Origin: SFFI01 sp964398655
GTDB lineage: Bacteria > Bacillota > Clostridia > Saccharofermentanales > DTU023
Assembly (NCBI GenBank): GCA_964398655.1
Contig: CAYNNG010000023.1
Location: forward strand, 1-31,765
Direction: 5' to 3'
Length of the DNA stretch: 31,765 nt
The stretch's first letter is position 1. Each line of letters opens with the position of its first letter. Both the position numbers and the translations under genes were made by a program. Below, piece by piece: positions 16,401 to 24,601 of this stretch. The notes below the pieces were generated by a model. The model saw only the letters and a list, made by a program, of their open reading frames with translations, had not been told where the DNA came from and ran no database searches.

Positions 16401-16717
16401 TAGAGAACCTTATCGAGCTCCGCTGTAATATCCTCATAGGGGCGAGCACCAACCATACGGTCTAGTACGTCACCATCTTTGAACACACACAGGGTGGGAA
16501 TAGACATTACGCTATAGCGTTGGGCCAGACCAGATTGTTCGTCGACGTTAATCTTGCCAACAATAACCTTATCCTTGTAGTCTTCCGCAATTTGGTCAAT
16601 CACAGGGCCTACTGCGCGGCAGGGGCCACACCAACTTGCCCAAAAATCAACTAAGACGGGTTTATCATTATTAAGGACTAATTCCTCGAAGTTCTGTTCA
16701 GTAATTTCTATGCTCAT
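16400..16717 (-). CDS. trxA: Thioredoxin
   Basis: A 105-aa protein-disulfide reductase of the cytoplasm. The active site WCGPC (Cys30, Cys33) and the cis-proline region SIPTL are intact, and the length is standard. The frame extends up to 16756, but AGGAGG lies directly before ATG 16717, which gives the usual thioredoxin N-terminus. It is the first gene of a two-gene unit with nnrD. No thioredoxin reductase is seen in the window. Confidence 0.97.
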   Translation of the reverse strand: MSIEITEQNFEELVLNNDKPVLVDFWASWCGPCRAVGPVIDQIAEDYKDKVIVGKINVDEQSGLAQRYSVMSIPTLCVFKDGDVLDRMVGARPYEDITAELDKVL

Positions 16718-16771
16718 AGCTTTCCTCCTGTTAGTAAAGGCTCTTGACTTAGCCAAGGGTAATTAATGAAA

Positions 16772-16796
16772 CTGCCTTTAGTATAAGTAAAGGCAG
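16772..16796 (-). terminator. Hairpin after the nucleoside kinase gene
   Basis: A perfect 9-bp stem (CTGCCTTTA with TAAAGGCAG) with a 7-base loop lies about 25 bases after the kinase stop. On the minus strand GTTTCATTAATT follows, a weak U tract. It also separates the kinase unit from trxA. Confidence 0.55.
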
Positions 16797-16822
16797 CTGG
16801 GGGCTCTGTAACATCTGAAACT

Positions 16823-17815
16823 TTAGATAAACTCCCGCAAGATAGAGTCTGCGGGCACCACTGAAGCATCCACTGAGGGCAGGAGTTCACAGACTTTACT
16901 CAAGCGGCGGGCGTCTTGAATCGCCGCATTTAGGTCGGCATAAAAGAGGCCAGGTCTTACATTGTCTGAGGGTTCCAGGGTACCAGCTAAATATTGGTCT
17001 ATAGAGGCTTTTAGCGCTTGATAGGCCGCAGGGGCTATCACGGTAAATTCATAGGCCAGAGCGGAGTTGATGTAAATATCCGCCCGCTCCAGATAGGCAA
17101 GGATAGAATTTTCTTCCTCCCGCTGGATCGCCGGCCAATAGTCCAAAGTCGCCAGAGCACTAGAGCCTCGCTGGGTAACATCTCGGGAGCAGCGGCGCAG
17201 CTTCCGCATGTCCTCCGGAGACAGGGTCCTCTTATCATGAATAAATTGAGCATAGGGCATGATAAACACACCCAAGTAATTGTCTGGTGAAAATCCGCCC
17301 AAAACCTCATCACTGAGGCCATGCAGGCCTTCGACCAAGATAATATCGTTTGCCTCCAGGCTTATCATATGGTCGGGGGCGTATTTACGCTTGCGCGCCA
17401 AGAAGTCAAAGGTCGGAATATTTACAGTCTGCCCTTGGGCTAGCTGCAGGAGTTGCTCATGCAAGAGGCTTAGTTCCAGTGTAGCGACCGACTCCAGGTC
17501 CGGCCGACCCAATTCATCGTAGACAAAGGGAGTTTCGTAGTAGTAGTCATCTAGGGAAATAAGTTTGGCTGTCTTCCCGATGCTCTCCAGTTTATGGCGT
17601 AAGTGATTGGTAAAGGTTGTCTTCCCCGACGAGGTGGGTCCAGACACAAAAATAAAGCCCAGGTTAGGCCGGTCTTCTACCGCGGCCAGGACTTGGTCTA
17701 CTTGCTGCTGGAAGCCCTGCTCACATTCCTGGACAAAGTGGGGGAAACTTGATCCCCCCAACTTGGACTCCAGGAAGTCTAAACTGTACTGCCACAGCGG
17801 GGTAAGTTCAGCCAT
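16823..17815 (-). CDS. Uridine kinase-like nucleoside kinase (PRK/udk superfamily)
   Basis: A P-loop kinase of the phosphoribulokinase/uridine kinase superfamily, 330 aa. Walker A GPTSSGKT is at 59-66. LISLDDYYY (about 86-93) and the lid-type region with RDVTQRGSS follow the uridine-kinase pattern. Many clostridial relatives carry a threonyl-tRNA-synthetase-like N-terminal half and reach about 550 aa; this one lacks it and has only about 50 residues before the kinase core. The nucleoside substrate is inferred, not shown. It starts three bases after the stop of the upstream zinc-ribbon gene, so they form one unit. Confidence 0.88.
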   Translation of the reverse strand: MAELTPLWQYSLDFLESKLGGSSFPHFVQECEQGFQQQVDQVLAAVEDRPNLGFIFVSGPTSSGKTTFTNHLRHKLESIGKTAKLISLDDYYYETPFVYDELGRPDLESVATLELSLLHEQLLQLAQGQTVNIPTFDFLARKRKYAPDHMISLEANDIILVEGLHGLSDEVLGGFSPDNYLGVFIMPYAQFIHDKRTLSPEDMRKLRRCSRDVTQRGSSALATLDYWPAIQREEENSILAYLERADIYINSALAYEFTVIAPAAYQALKASIDQYLAGTLEPSDNVRPGLFYADLNAAIQDARRLSKVCELLPSVDASVVPADSILREFI

Positions 17816-17818
17816 TTT

Positions 17819-18565
17819 TTACTCGCCGGACTTAACCGTATAGGCCTGAGCTGGATCCTGAGGAGTAGCCATAATCCGCCAAGAACCTTTAGTAGAGATG
17901 ACTTCCATACCGACATCCCCATACAGGGCATCTGATTCCGGATCAATATCAAGCAGTTTGGCCCTTGCCTGGCAGAATTTCTCAAAATACTCTGCCGCCT
18001 CTTCTTCGCTGATGCTGCCATCCACCAGCACTACGGCCTGGGAATTATCATTGCCCCGAATGAGCAGTCTTTCAGCATCTTTTTCGGGATCAAGCTTAAT
18101 GTCTTGGAGATAGGCCGTACTAAGTTCGGCCTTAACCCGGTCGCGCTCTATGCTGACGGGAATCATGATGGCCAAAAAGATCGCGGCGATTAAAATCGCG
18201 ACACCTGCCACCCGGGCCACTTGCCGGCGCGGCATGCTCAGTTCGGGGATCGCCTGATCTGAAAGTTCCAGAGTAACCTCGCTGTTTTGCCGCTTAGCCG
18301 CCTGCTTTCTCTGGTTGGCTTCAATGCTCTGCTGCAGTTTTTCCACGTCAAAGCGGGGCTGGTACTGCTTGGGATCGAGGTTAGGGCCTTCATATTTAGG
18401 CTGCTCCTCGTTGGGGAAAACATAATCGCCTAAATTTTCTGCTAGGTCAAAAGCCTTAGCATTATCAAATACCGCGTCACAATAAAGGCAATGGCCTTTT
18501 TCCTGCTCGGGATCTAACATGAGGATGGATCCACAGTTGGGACAGCGTCCTTCTTTAAGAGCCAT
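17819..18565 (-). CDS. Zinc-ribbon, single-span membrane protein of unknown function
   Basis: The family is not recognised. A 248-aa product opens with a four-cysteine zinc ribbon (Cys8, Cys11, Cys26, Cys29: CPNCGS and HCLYC). A charged, probably helical linker rich in Gln/Lys follows, then one membrane segment (about 117-139) and an outward-facing C-terminal domain of about 105 residues without recognised motifs. The topology puts the ribbon inside the cell. It precedes the nucleoside kinase with a three-base gap. The ribosome site (AAAGGAG) is about 13 bases from the ATG, longer than is usual here. Confidence 0.75.
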   Translation of the reverse strand: MALKEGRCPNCGSILMLDPEQEKGHCLYCDAVFDNAKAFDLAENLGDYVFPNEEQPKYEGPNLDPKQYQPRFDVEKLQQSIEANQRKQAAKRQNSEVTLELSDQAIPELSMPRRQVARVAGVAILIAAIFLAIMIPVSIERDRVKAELSTAYLQDIKLDPEKDAERLLIRGNDNSQAVVLVDGSISEEEAAEYFEKFCQARAKLLDIDPESDALYGDVGMEVISTKGSWRIMATPQDPAQAYTVKSGE

Positions 18566-18665
18566 AAAGTTCGCTCAACTCCTTTAGCTAAATGTAGTAA
18601 AATCAACTTTAACCATTTTAGGAAAAAGCGGGCCGTCCTGCAAGATAAGGAGTTAAATAGGCAAT

Positions 18666-19214
18666 ATGGACTTTTCTCCCTTCGACCAGGCTATGATGAA
18701 GCTCGCTTTGCTGGAAGCCCAAAAGGCTGCGGACGCAGGCGATGTGCCTGTGGGAGCTGTGCTTTGTCTGGGAGAACAAGTCCTGGCCCAAGCCAAGAAC
18801 GAAAGAGAATTGCGGCAAGATGCCACCGCGCATGCCGAAATTCTGGCCATACGTCAAGCGAGTGAGGAGCTCAAGACCTGGCATTTAGAAGGTACGACCC
18901 TCTATGTTACGCTTGAGCCCTGTCCCATGTGCGCCGGCGCTATACTAAACTCCAGAGTGGCTCGTGTAGTCTTTGGAGCCTATCAGCCGAAAACTGGGGC
19001 CTTGGCCTCTAAAGCCCGCCTCTACGATCTGGACTGGCCGGGAAAACCGGTTTGGCAGTCAGGCCTGCTTGCGGCAGAGGCCCAGGATCTCCTCCAGACC
19101 TTTTTCCGTGAGCGCAGAAAGGAAGCTTCCAGGCTGGGCGGACCAGGCGCGCGCCGTGCAGCCGCCCTCCAAAACTGGCAGGACCGAAAAGAAAGATGCC
19201 AAGATGACGAATAG
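18666..19214 (+). CDS. tadA: tRNA-specific adenosine deaminase
   Basis: TadA deaminates A34 to inosine in tRNA-Arg(ACG). The 182-aa cytidine-deaminase-fold protein carries the zinc motif HAE (His56, Glu58) and PCPMC (Cys86, Cys89), plus the TadA-typical ARVVFGAYQPKTGA. The C-terminal 30 residues are basic and longer than in many TadA proteins. AAGGAG lies 13 bases before ATG 18666. The stop overlaps the next gene by 11 bases. Confidence 0.95.
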   Translation: MDFSPFDQAMMKLALLEAQKAADAGDVPVGAVLCLGEQVLAQAKNERELRQDATAHAEILAIRQASEELKTWHLEGTTLYVTLEPCPMCAGAILNSRVARVVFGAYQPKTGALASKARLYDLDWPGKPVWQSGLLAAEAQDLLQTFFRERRKEASRLGGPGARRAAALQNWQDRKERCQDDE

Positions 19215-19947
19215 ACCAACGAGAGATACAGGAGCTGCAGACCACGCAGATAAAAAAAGCAAGCATAAAAGGAAGGATTCAGGGCATAAGATACCCCCGC
19301 CCCGTTCCTTGGCTGGCCGCCTCATTGTTTCTCTAAGCCTGGCCTTGATTCACCGTAAACTCAAGATTGTGGTAGAAGGCCGGGAGAATATCCCCCAGGA
19401 TTTACCCTACGTGATCATTGCCAATCACGTTACCTATATTGATGCTTTGTGGATTTTCGACCTTCTTCCTCCTGACCACTATGCCAAGACCTGCTCCATG
19501 ATCGGGGCAGACCTGCAAACTGACTATGGGATTTTGGGCAAGCTCATGTTCCAAGCAGCGCGGGCCATACCCGTGGAACGCAAAGGCTCCGCAGGCGCCC
19601 GGTCTTTGATTACGGCTAAGAACGCCCTGGAAGCGGGCAACAACATCCTGATCCATCCCGAGGGAACCCGGTCCAAAACCGGCCGTTTAGGGCCCTTCCA
19701 ATCTGGGTCTTCCTATCTCTCCACCAAATATGACGCGCCAGTCTTGCCCATCTATATCAAGGGAGGACACGCTATTTGGCCGCCGGGTCAGCGCTTCCCC
19801 AGCTTTACTGATCCACAAGGCAATAAGAGAGAACTGCGCTTGATCATTAAGCCCTGTTTGTACGGGGAAGACTACCCTGATGCCAAGGCCATGACCAAGG
19901 ATTTGCAGAAGCGTTTCCAAGCTCTCCAGGATGAAATAGGCTACTAA
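19204..19947 (+). CDS. plsC: 1-acyl-sn-glycerol-3-phosphate acyltransferase
   Basis: PlsC makes phosphatidic acid from lysophosphatidic acid at the membrane. The catalytic NHVTYID (NHx4D) and the EGTRSKTGRLGPFQSG substrate motif are present, and the length is 247 aa. A longer in-frame stretch reaches back to 18973, but it overlaps tadA and has no family similarity. ATG 19204 overlaps the tadA stop by 11 bases, typical of translational coupling. The first 40 residues are lysine-rich and poorly conserved. Confidence 0.93.
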   Translation: MTNRPTRDTGAADHADKKSKHKRKDSGHKIPPPRSLAGRLIVSLSLALIHRKLKIVVEGRENIPQDLPYVIIANHVTYIDALWIFDLLPPDHYAKTCSMIGADLQTDYGILGKLMFQAARAIPVERKGSAGARSLITAKNALEAGNNILIHPEGTRSKTGRLGPFQSGSSYLSTKYDAPVLPIYIKGGHAIWPPGQRFPSFTDPQGNKRELRLIIKPCLYGEDYPDAKAMTKDLQKRFQALQDEIGY

Positions 19948-19988
19948 AAATCAAGGAGGGGCTCCAGCCGCCTGGCCTTCACCCCTCC
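19946..19988 (-). terminator. Terminator for the acyl-CoA synthetase transcript
   Basis: GGAGGGG (19955-19961) pairs with CCCCTCC (19982-19988), and an inner CCAG/CTGG stem forms inside the loop. On the minus strand TTGATTTTT follows, which makes it a termination signal for the minus gene ending at 20024. Confidence 0.65.
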
Positions 19989-20019
19989 CTTTAAGTTATT
20001 AACTAATTAATAGCCTTTG

Positions 20020-20048
20020 AGCCCTACTTTGTGTAGGGCTTATTTTTG
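20020..20048 (+). terminator. Terminator for tadA-plsC inside the convergent gene end
   Basis: AGCCCTAC (20020-20027) and GTAGGGCT (20033-20040) form a stem with a 5-base loop. On the plus strand TATTTTTGG follows. The stem covers the stop codon of the convergent acyl-CoA synthetase. Confidence 0.65.
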
Positions 20049-22672
20049 GTTTTTAGGTCCTTGAGGATCTGCTTTTGTTCTTGCTGGAGCAGCTTGGTTC
20101 TGGCCGCATTGGCTTCTAAAGCTTCCTTGCCTTCTTTTTTCAGTTGCGCAAAAGCCTCGCGCTCTTCCTCCTGCTTGGCCTTCATCGCCTGCTTGCCTTC
20201 ACTGGTGAGGTCCTTGTGGGCCTTGCGATCTTCTTCCAGCTGGACCTTAAAGCTTTTCTTCATTTCTTTAAGTTGCTGGCGGAAAGCCTTACGTTCCGCT
20301 TTATCCTCTTGCTTATTGCGCTTATAGGCCAGCTTGAGCGCCTTGTCCCATTCTTTAGACTTAGCTTTGAGCTCCTCGGGGAGGTCATCCCAGACAGGCA
20401 GCTGGTTATTCAACTCCTTCAGGTCTAGGTACAAGCCCTTGCTAAGGTCATTGGCCTCCACCTGGAAGGCTTCCATATGGTCATGAGTTTGCTCTGCCGC
20501 CTCCTGCCGGAGCTGGAAGAGCTTGCGGTTGTACTGGTCGTGGAGAGCTTGCAATTCTTCCTGATATTTTTGCTGCAAGTCTAACCGCTTTTTATTTTCT
20601 TCCATGCGCAACAGGTCTTCCTGCTGACCCTGCTTCATATTGAGAATGATCGTCTCTTGATCACGGTCCCGCTCCAAGGCCTTTAAGCGCCGGTCATAGG
20701 TAGAGAGGCAGGACAGCTTCTCCTGCATAAGGTCTGCGGGGCTGAGTCCGGCAAAGCTACGGGGTGGGGCATCTGAACTGGCTGAGTGCTGCTTTTGCTG
20801 ATCGGTCTCTTCTAGAGGCTTCTTATCCTCTGCCAGCTTGCTTTCCAGTTCGTCCAAATTTACACCAATAAGGTCCCGCCAGCCCAGCTGCTCCCGCTTA
20901 ATAAGGTCTTGCAGGCGCTGGGTTTCCACATTACGCTTGACTTTAAGGGTAGTGGTTTTGATCATGTCTTTGAAGCTGTAAGCGTAAGACCGGATCCCTT
21001 TAAAGCTGGGTACAATATGGTTAATTTCCTTGATGTAGTTATCCAGAGTATCCTGGATATCCTCTGGGCCCTTGCCCTCTTTGGCCATTCTTTCCTTGTC
21101 CAGGACTAGCTTGGCGGTCAGCACGATATCGCCATTGCCGTCCTCCTGGCCAAATACCAGGGAATCCTTAACATAATCTTGGTTGTTGAGCAGGCTTTCT
21201 AGCTCCTCCGGGAAGACCTTTTTGCCAGACGGCAGCACGATCATGGACTTGGTCCGTCCTGTGAGGTACAGGACCTGCTTCTTGGGATCAATGTAGCCAA
21301 TGTCGCCCGTGTGGAACCAGCCATCTTCGCCAAAAACTTCCTGGTTGGCGGCTTCATTTTGGAAGTAGCCCAGCATGACCATATCACCGCGGATCAGAAT
21401 TTCCCCGGGTTCATGAGGCTGGTCTGAGTCGATCGCCAAGGTGACTCCCGACAGGGGCTGTCCGCAAGAGCCCCGCACGTTATATTGAGTATTGCAGCCC
21501 GCAACTACGGGAGCTGTTTCGGTGAGTCCATAACCTTGCAGGATCTCGATACCAATATCGTAGAAGAAATCAATAACTTCTTTGTTGAGGGCTGCCGCCC
21601 CGGATATGGCAATATAAAAATCCCCGCCCAGCTCGTCTAAGACGGAAGAGAAAATCTGCCGGCGTCGGTCTATGCGGAAAAAGCGTAAAAATTTCGAGAG
21701 GAAGAGGCCAAACTTAAACTTCCGCATCTGGCCAGAACGTTCGATATTACTCAAGATCCGCTTATGGATAGCCTCGAAAACCTTAGGCACGCCGATCACC
21801 ATATGGACATGGTATTCCTTGATGTTTTTCCCGATATAGCGCAGGCCATCACAGACGTGAATACAGCCTCCCAAGCTCAAGACGGAGAGTAAACCGCAAG
21901 TATTCTCAAAAGTGTGGTGCAAGGGCAGCAAGGACAGCGATCTCAAGGGGTCAGTAAATTTTACGGTCTCTAAAAGCGCACGGATATCGGCCGTAATATT
22001 AGCATGGGATAGCATTACAGCTTTAGATACGGCCGTGGTGCCCGAGGTAAAGAGCAGGACCAGGAGCTCATCATTCGCCAAGGGATAATCAGGGCTAGGT
22101 TCCTCCTGGGCAAGTTTTTCTGCGCCCGTTTCTAGTAAGAAATTGAGGTCCTGAGCCTGGCTATTTTGATCTTTAAAGAGTTCTGTCAGTTCCTGCAGAA
22201 CTTCTTGATCTTTATCGTAATTAATGTTGTGGACAATCCACTGTTCAACCAAGGGACATTCCCCAACAAAGGGCAGCAGGGAGTTGAGGGCCGCAGGATC
22301 TAAAATTACCGCCTTGACCTCTGCCCTCTGAATAAGCTGGGCCAATTCGAAACCGGTCAGCATGGCATCTAGCGGGCAGGCTACGCCAGTATCCCAGCAG
22401 ATAGTTAAGTAAGACAGCATCCAAGTGAAAGAGTTGCCGCCCACCAAAGCTATCTTCTGTCCGCCCAGGCCAAGCCTCAGCAAGGATTCCTTGAGCGCTA
22501 GGCATTGATCGTAGAGTTGGCTGTAGGTTACTGTAACCGGGTCTGACTTTACGTTAGGGCGGTAGACAATAGCGCCGCGTTCTCCATAAATCTCCCTACC
22601 ACGTTCAAGAATATCTCCCAGCCGGTGGATAGGAGGGGCTTCAAAATACTTTTTACCAGTAAGAATTTGCAT
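20024..22672 (-). CDS. Long-chain acyl-CoA synthetase-like AMP-binding protein with C-terminal coiled coil
   Basis: Residues 1-605 form an ANL-family adenylating enzyme, expected to activate fatty acids with ATP and CoA. Motifs are LFTSGTTAVSKAV (about 207-219), QGYGLTETAPVV (about 379-390), GWFHTGDIGYID (451-462) and a C-terminal Lys-rich catalytic region (IKTTTLKVKR, about 571-580). Beyond residue 610 comes a very unusual 270-residue tail, almost entirely charged and helix-forming, rich in Glu/Lys/Gln heptad-like stretches (for example about 650-720 and 790-870). Typical family members have about 560-640 aa, so the tail is an addition. The protein is 882 aa. It could serve scaffolding or membrane/cytoskeletal docking. 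Start ATG 22672 has AAGG upstream. plsC lies nearby but on the opposite strand. Confidence 0.9.
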   Translation of the reverse strand: MQILTGKKYFEAPPIHRLGDILERGREIYGERGAIVYRPNVKSDPVTVTYSQLYDQCLALKESLLRLGLGGQKIALVGGNSFTWMLSYLTICWDTGVACPLDAMLTGFELAQLIQRAEVKAVILDPAALNSLLPFVGECPLVEQWIVHNINYDKDQEVLQELTELFKDQNSQAQDLNFLLETGAEKLAQEEPSPDYPLANDELLVLLFTSGTTAVSKAVMLSHANITADIRALLETVKFTDPLRSLSLLPLHHTFENTCGLLSVLSLGGCIHVCDGLRYIGKNIKEYHVHMVIGVPKVFEAIHKRILSNIERSGQMRKFKFGLFLSKFLRFFRIDRRRQIFSSVLDELGGDFYIAISGAAALNKEVIDFFYDIGIEILQGYGLTETAPVVAGCNTQYNVRGSCGQPLSGVTLAIDSDQPHEPGEILIRGDMVMLGYFQNEAANQEVFGEDGWFHTGDIGYIDPKKQVLYLTGRTKSMIVLPSGKKVFPEELESLLNNQDYVKDSLVFGQEDGNGDIVLTAKLVLDKERMAKEGKGPEDIQDTLDNYIKEINHIVPSFKGIRSYAYSFKDMIKTTTLKVKRNVETQRLQDLIKREQLGWRDLIGVNLDELESKLAEDKKPLEETDQQKQHSASSDAPPRSFAGLSPADLMQEKLSCLSTYDRRLKALERDRDQETIILNMKQGQQEDLLRMEENKKRLDLQQKYQEELQALHDQYNRKLFQLRQEAAEQTHDHMEAFQVEANDLSKGLYLDLKELNNQLPVWDDLPEELKAKSKEWDKALKLAYKRNKQEDKAERKAFRQQLKEMKKSFKVQLEEDRKAHKDLTSEGKQAMKAKQEEEREAFAQLKKEGKEALEANAARTKLLQQEQKQILKDLKTKNKPYTK

Positions 22673-22713
22673 ATATTTGTACCTTAATTAAATATAGTTC
22701 GGAGCCGGCTGTG

Positions 22714-23985
22714 TTAAGCCAGGCCCAGACGGGAAATCACGGGACGGGGGGCCAGGAAAGAAACCAAGATGCCCTCATCCCCATATTCTAGCTGATTTAT
22801 CCAGGCTTGCTGACGGATAATCGCCAGCTTTGCGGAGTCTGCGTAAGGGATACACCAACTGACCTGTTCCCAATCCTGGCTGACCATGTCCAAAATAGCC
22901 TGGCGGAGTTCAGGTAGACCCTGGCCTGTCTTGACCGAGACCCAGCATTCTCGCACGTTAGCCTCCCGGCTGGAGGGGAAAAATCCTCCGCCTGCCAGCT
23001 GGTCTGGAGCAACAAGGTCGAGCTTATTCAGAACATGGATGCGAGGCTTATTGCTAGCATCTAGAGAATAAAGCAAGTCATCCACCATCTGGCACTGTTC
23101 GGCGGCCTCCGGGTCGGAAATATCTGTAACTTGAATAATAAAGTCGGCTTCCCTCACCTCGTCCAAGGTAGATTTAAAGGCTTCAACCAGTTCGTGAGGC
23201 AAACGGCGGATAAAGCCAACCGTATCGGTCAATAAAAGTTCCGGACCCTCCTGGGGCAGGCGCCGGACCAAGGGATCCAGCGTCGCAAAAACTTGATCAT
23301 AAGCTTCCAGGTCTGAGGCACAGAGGGCGTTGATCAGGCTGGATTTACCCGCGTTAGTATAGCCGCACACGGCAATTGTATAGGCTTCCCGCTCTTCCCG
23401 CTGTACTCGGATAAGCTGGCGGCGCTTAGCCACCTGTTGGAGTCTTCGCTTGAGCTTGGTTATCCGGCTCTGAATATGGCGGCGGTCACTCTCCAGCTTA
23501 CTTTCGCCGGGTCCCCGCGTACCAATACCGCCTCCCAGGCGAGAAAGTGCCTGGCCTGAACCGGAGAGACGGGAAAGTCTATCCTGCAGCTGGGCAATTT
23601 CCACCTGCAAGACACCCTCGCTAGTCTTGGCCCGGCGGGCAAAGATATCCAGAATTAAGAGGGTACGGTCCAGAACCTTGAGGTCAGAGAGCTCAGCAAT
23701 CGTAGCCATCTGGCTGCCTGAGAGCTCGCCATCAAAAATGAGGCAGTTGGCTTCTAATGGCTCAGCCATATCTGCCAGTTCTAATATTTTGCCTTTGCCT
23801 GCGGCCGTAGCCGGATCCAGACTTGGCCTCCGCTGCAGGCTCTTTCCCACAACCTCAATCTCGCAGGCCTCGCACAGTTCGACTAATTCCCGCAGAGAAG
23901 CTTCCTGCGCCTCTTCTTCATCTCCCGGCAAAATGAGGCCGAGCAGGATGGCGCGGTCAGGGTGTATTTCATTAACAGGATAAAT
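22714..23985 (-). CDS. hflX: GTPase HflX, probably starting at an ATT codon
   Basis: HflX is a ribosome-associated GTPase that splits stalled ribosomes. The HflX domain signature GGIGTRGPGESKLE is followed by the G domain with GYTNAGKSS (G1), DTVGFIRRLP (G3) and NKLD (G4). The longest frame with a standard start opens at TTG 23931, but this would cut into conserved sequence: upstream codons read HPDRAILLGLILPG, matching the N-terminus of HflX. No ATG, GTG or TTG exists between this stretch and the preceding stop. The only codon at correct distance (seven bases) from AGGAG (23997-23993) is ATT 23985. That gives 423 aa. A substitution of ATG, or a base-call error, is the alternative. Confidence 0.88.
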   Translation of the reverse strand: MYPVNEIHPDRAILLGLILPGDEEEAQEASLRELVELCEACEIEVVGKSLQRRPSLDPATAAGKGKILELADMAEPLEANCLIFDGELSGSQMATIAELSDLKVLDRTLLILDIFARRAKTSEGVLQVEIAQLQDRLSRLSGSGQALSRLGGGIGTRGPGESKLESDRRHIQSRITKLKRRLQQVAKRRQLIRVQREEREAYTIAVCGYTNAGKSSLINALCASDLEAYDQVFATLDPLVRRLPQEGPELLLTDTVGFIRRLPHELVEAFKSTLDEVREADFIIQVTDISDPEAAEQCQMVDDLLYSLDASNKPRIHVLNKLDLVAPDQLAGGGFFPSSREANVRECWVSVKTGQGLPELRQAILDMVSQDWEQVSWCIPYADSAKLAIIRQQAWINQLEYGDEGILVSFLAPRPVISRLGLA

Positions 23986-24179
23986 AGGTTTTCTCCTTGT
24001 TTGCGCCCAAACAATAGTTCAGGCACTATAGTCCCAAGCCCTGAGGACTCAGGCTGCAATGTTTAGTTCCACTATTATACCGTGTTCCTGGGCTTTGCTA
24101 AAACCCGGGCCCAGAAAGCCCCGTAACAGCAGGCACAGTTCCCAGCTTCTGACTGCTATTCGCCTGCCTCTTCGCTACA

Positions 24180-24363
24180 ATTGAGTCTGCCTCTCCATCA
24201 CTACTCACTCTGTTTCTTCCCCCACAATCTACGCTGTCTCTCCGCCACAGTTCGCTCTGTCTCTTCCCCAAAATTCGTTCTGTCTCTTTCCCAAAATTCG
24301 CTTCGTCTCTTCCCACAATTCGCTCTGTCTCTTCCCACAATTCGTTTTTTCTCTTCCCCACAA
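24180..24363. repeat. Degenerate 22-24 bp tandem repeat
   Basis: At least seven imperfect copies of a pyrimidine-rich unit close to ATTCGCTCTGTCTCTTCCCACA stand head to tail, most regular between 24250 and 24360. Unit lengths vary from 22 to 24, so no reading frame is kept constant. The region is between hflX and the XRE gene, which are divergent. A minus-strand open frame (24098-24361) across it reads a repetitive peptide but has no ribosome site. Confidence 0.75.
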
Positions 24364-24601
24364 TGATGTGTGATTAAGTCATAGTTTGTAATTCACCGTT
24401 AAGTACCCGTCTACCTCTTGTGGATTTAATATTGGTCATAATTTTCATATAAATGTTATCAATTAGCCTATTAGTATTAATGCTATTATATAAAACTGTC
24501 TTTTAAACTTCTTACTCATAACTTTTAATATTGCTGGTTATATATATGTTGCAAGCATATGTAATTTACTCGTAACTAAACCCAGCCGTGTTAGGCTAAA
24601 A
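24364..24601. other. AT-rich non-coding stretch before the XRE gene
   Basis: The base composition drops sharply to AT-rich between the tandem repeat and the XRE gene, with several TATAAT-like strings and TATATATG. No open frame or clear promoter pair could be assigned. The composition contrast with flanking core genes suggests acquired DNA. Confidence 0.5.

Noticed and set aside
18973..19203. Longer start for plsC, giving 324 aa
   Set aside because: The extra part overlaps tadA in another frame and has no similarity to acyltransferases; the ATG at 19204 fits the tadA-plsC coupling.
24098..24361. Minus-strand open frame with repetitive peptide (ELWEETERI-like)
   Set aside because: The start is GTG without a Shine-Dalgarno, and repeat lengths of 22-24 bases do not hold a frame; most likely a by-product of the DNA repeat.
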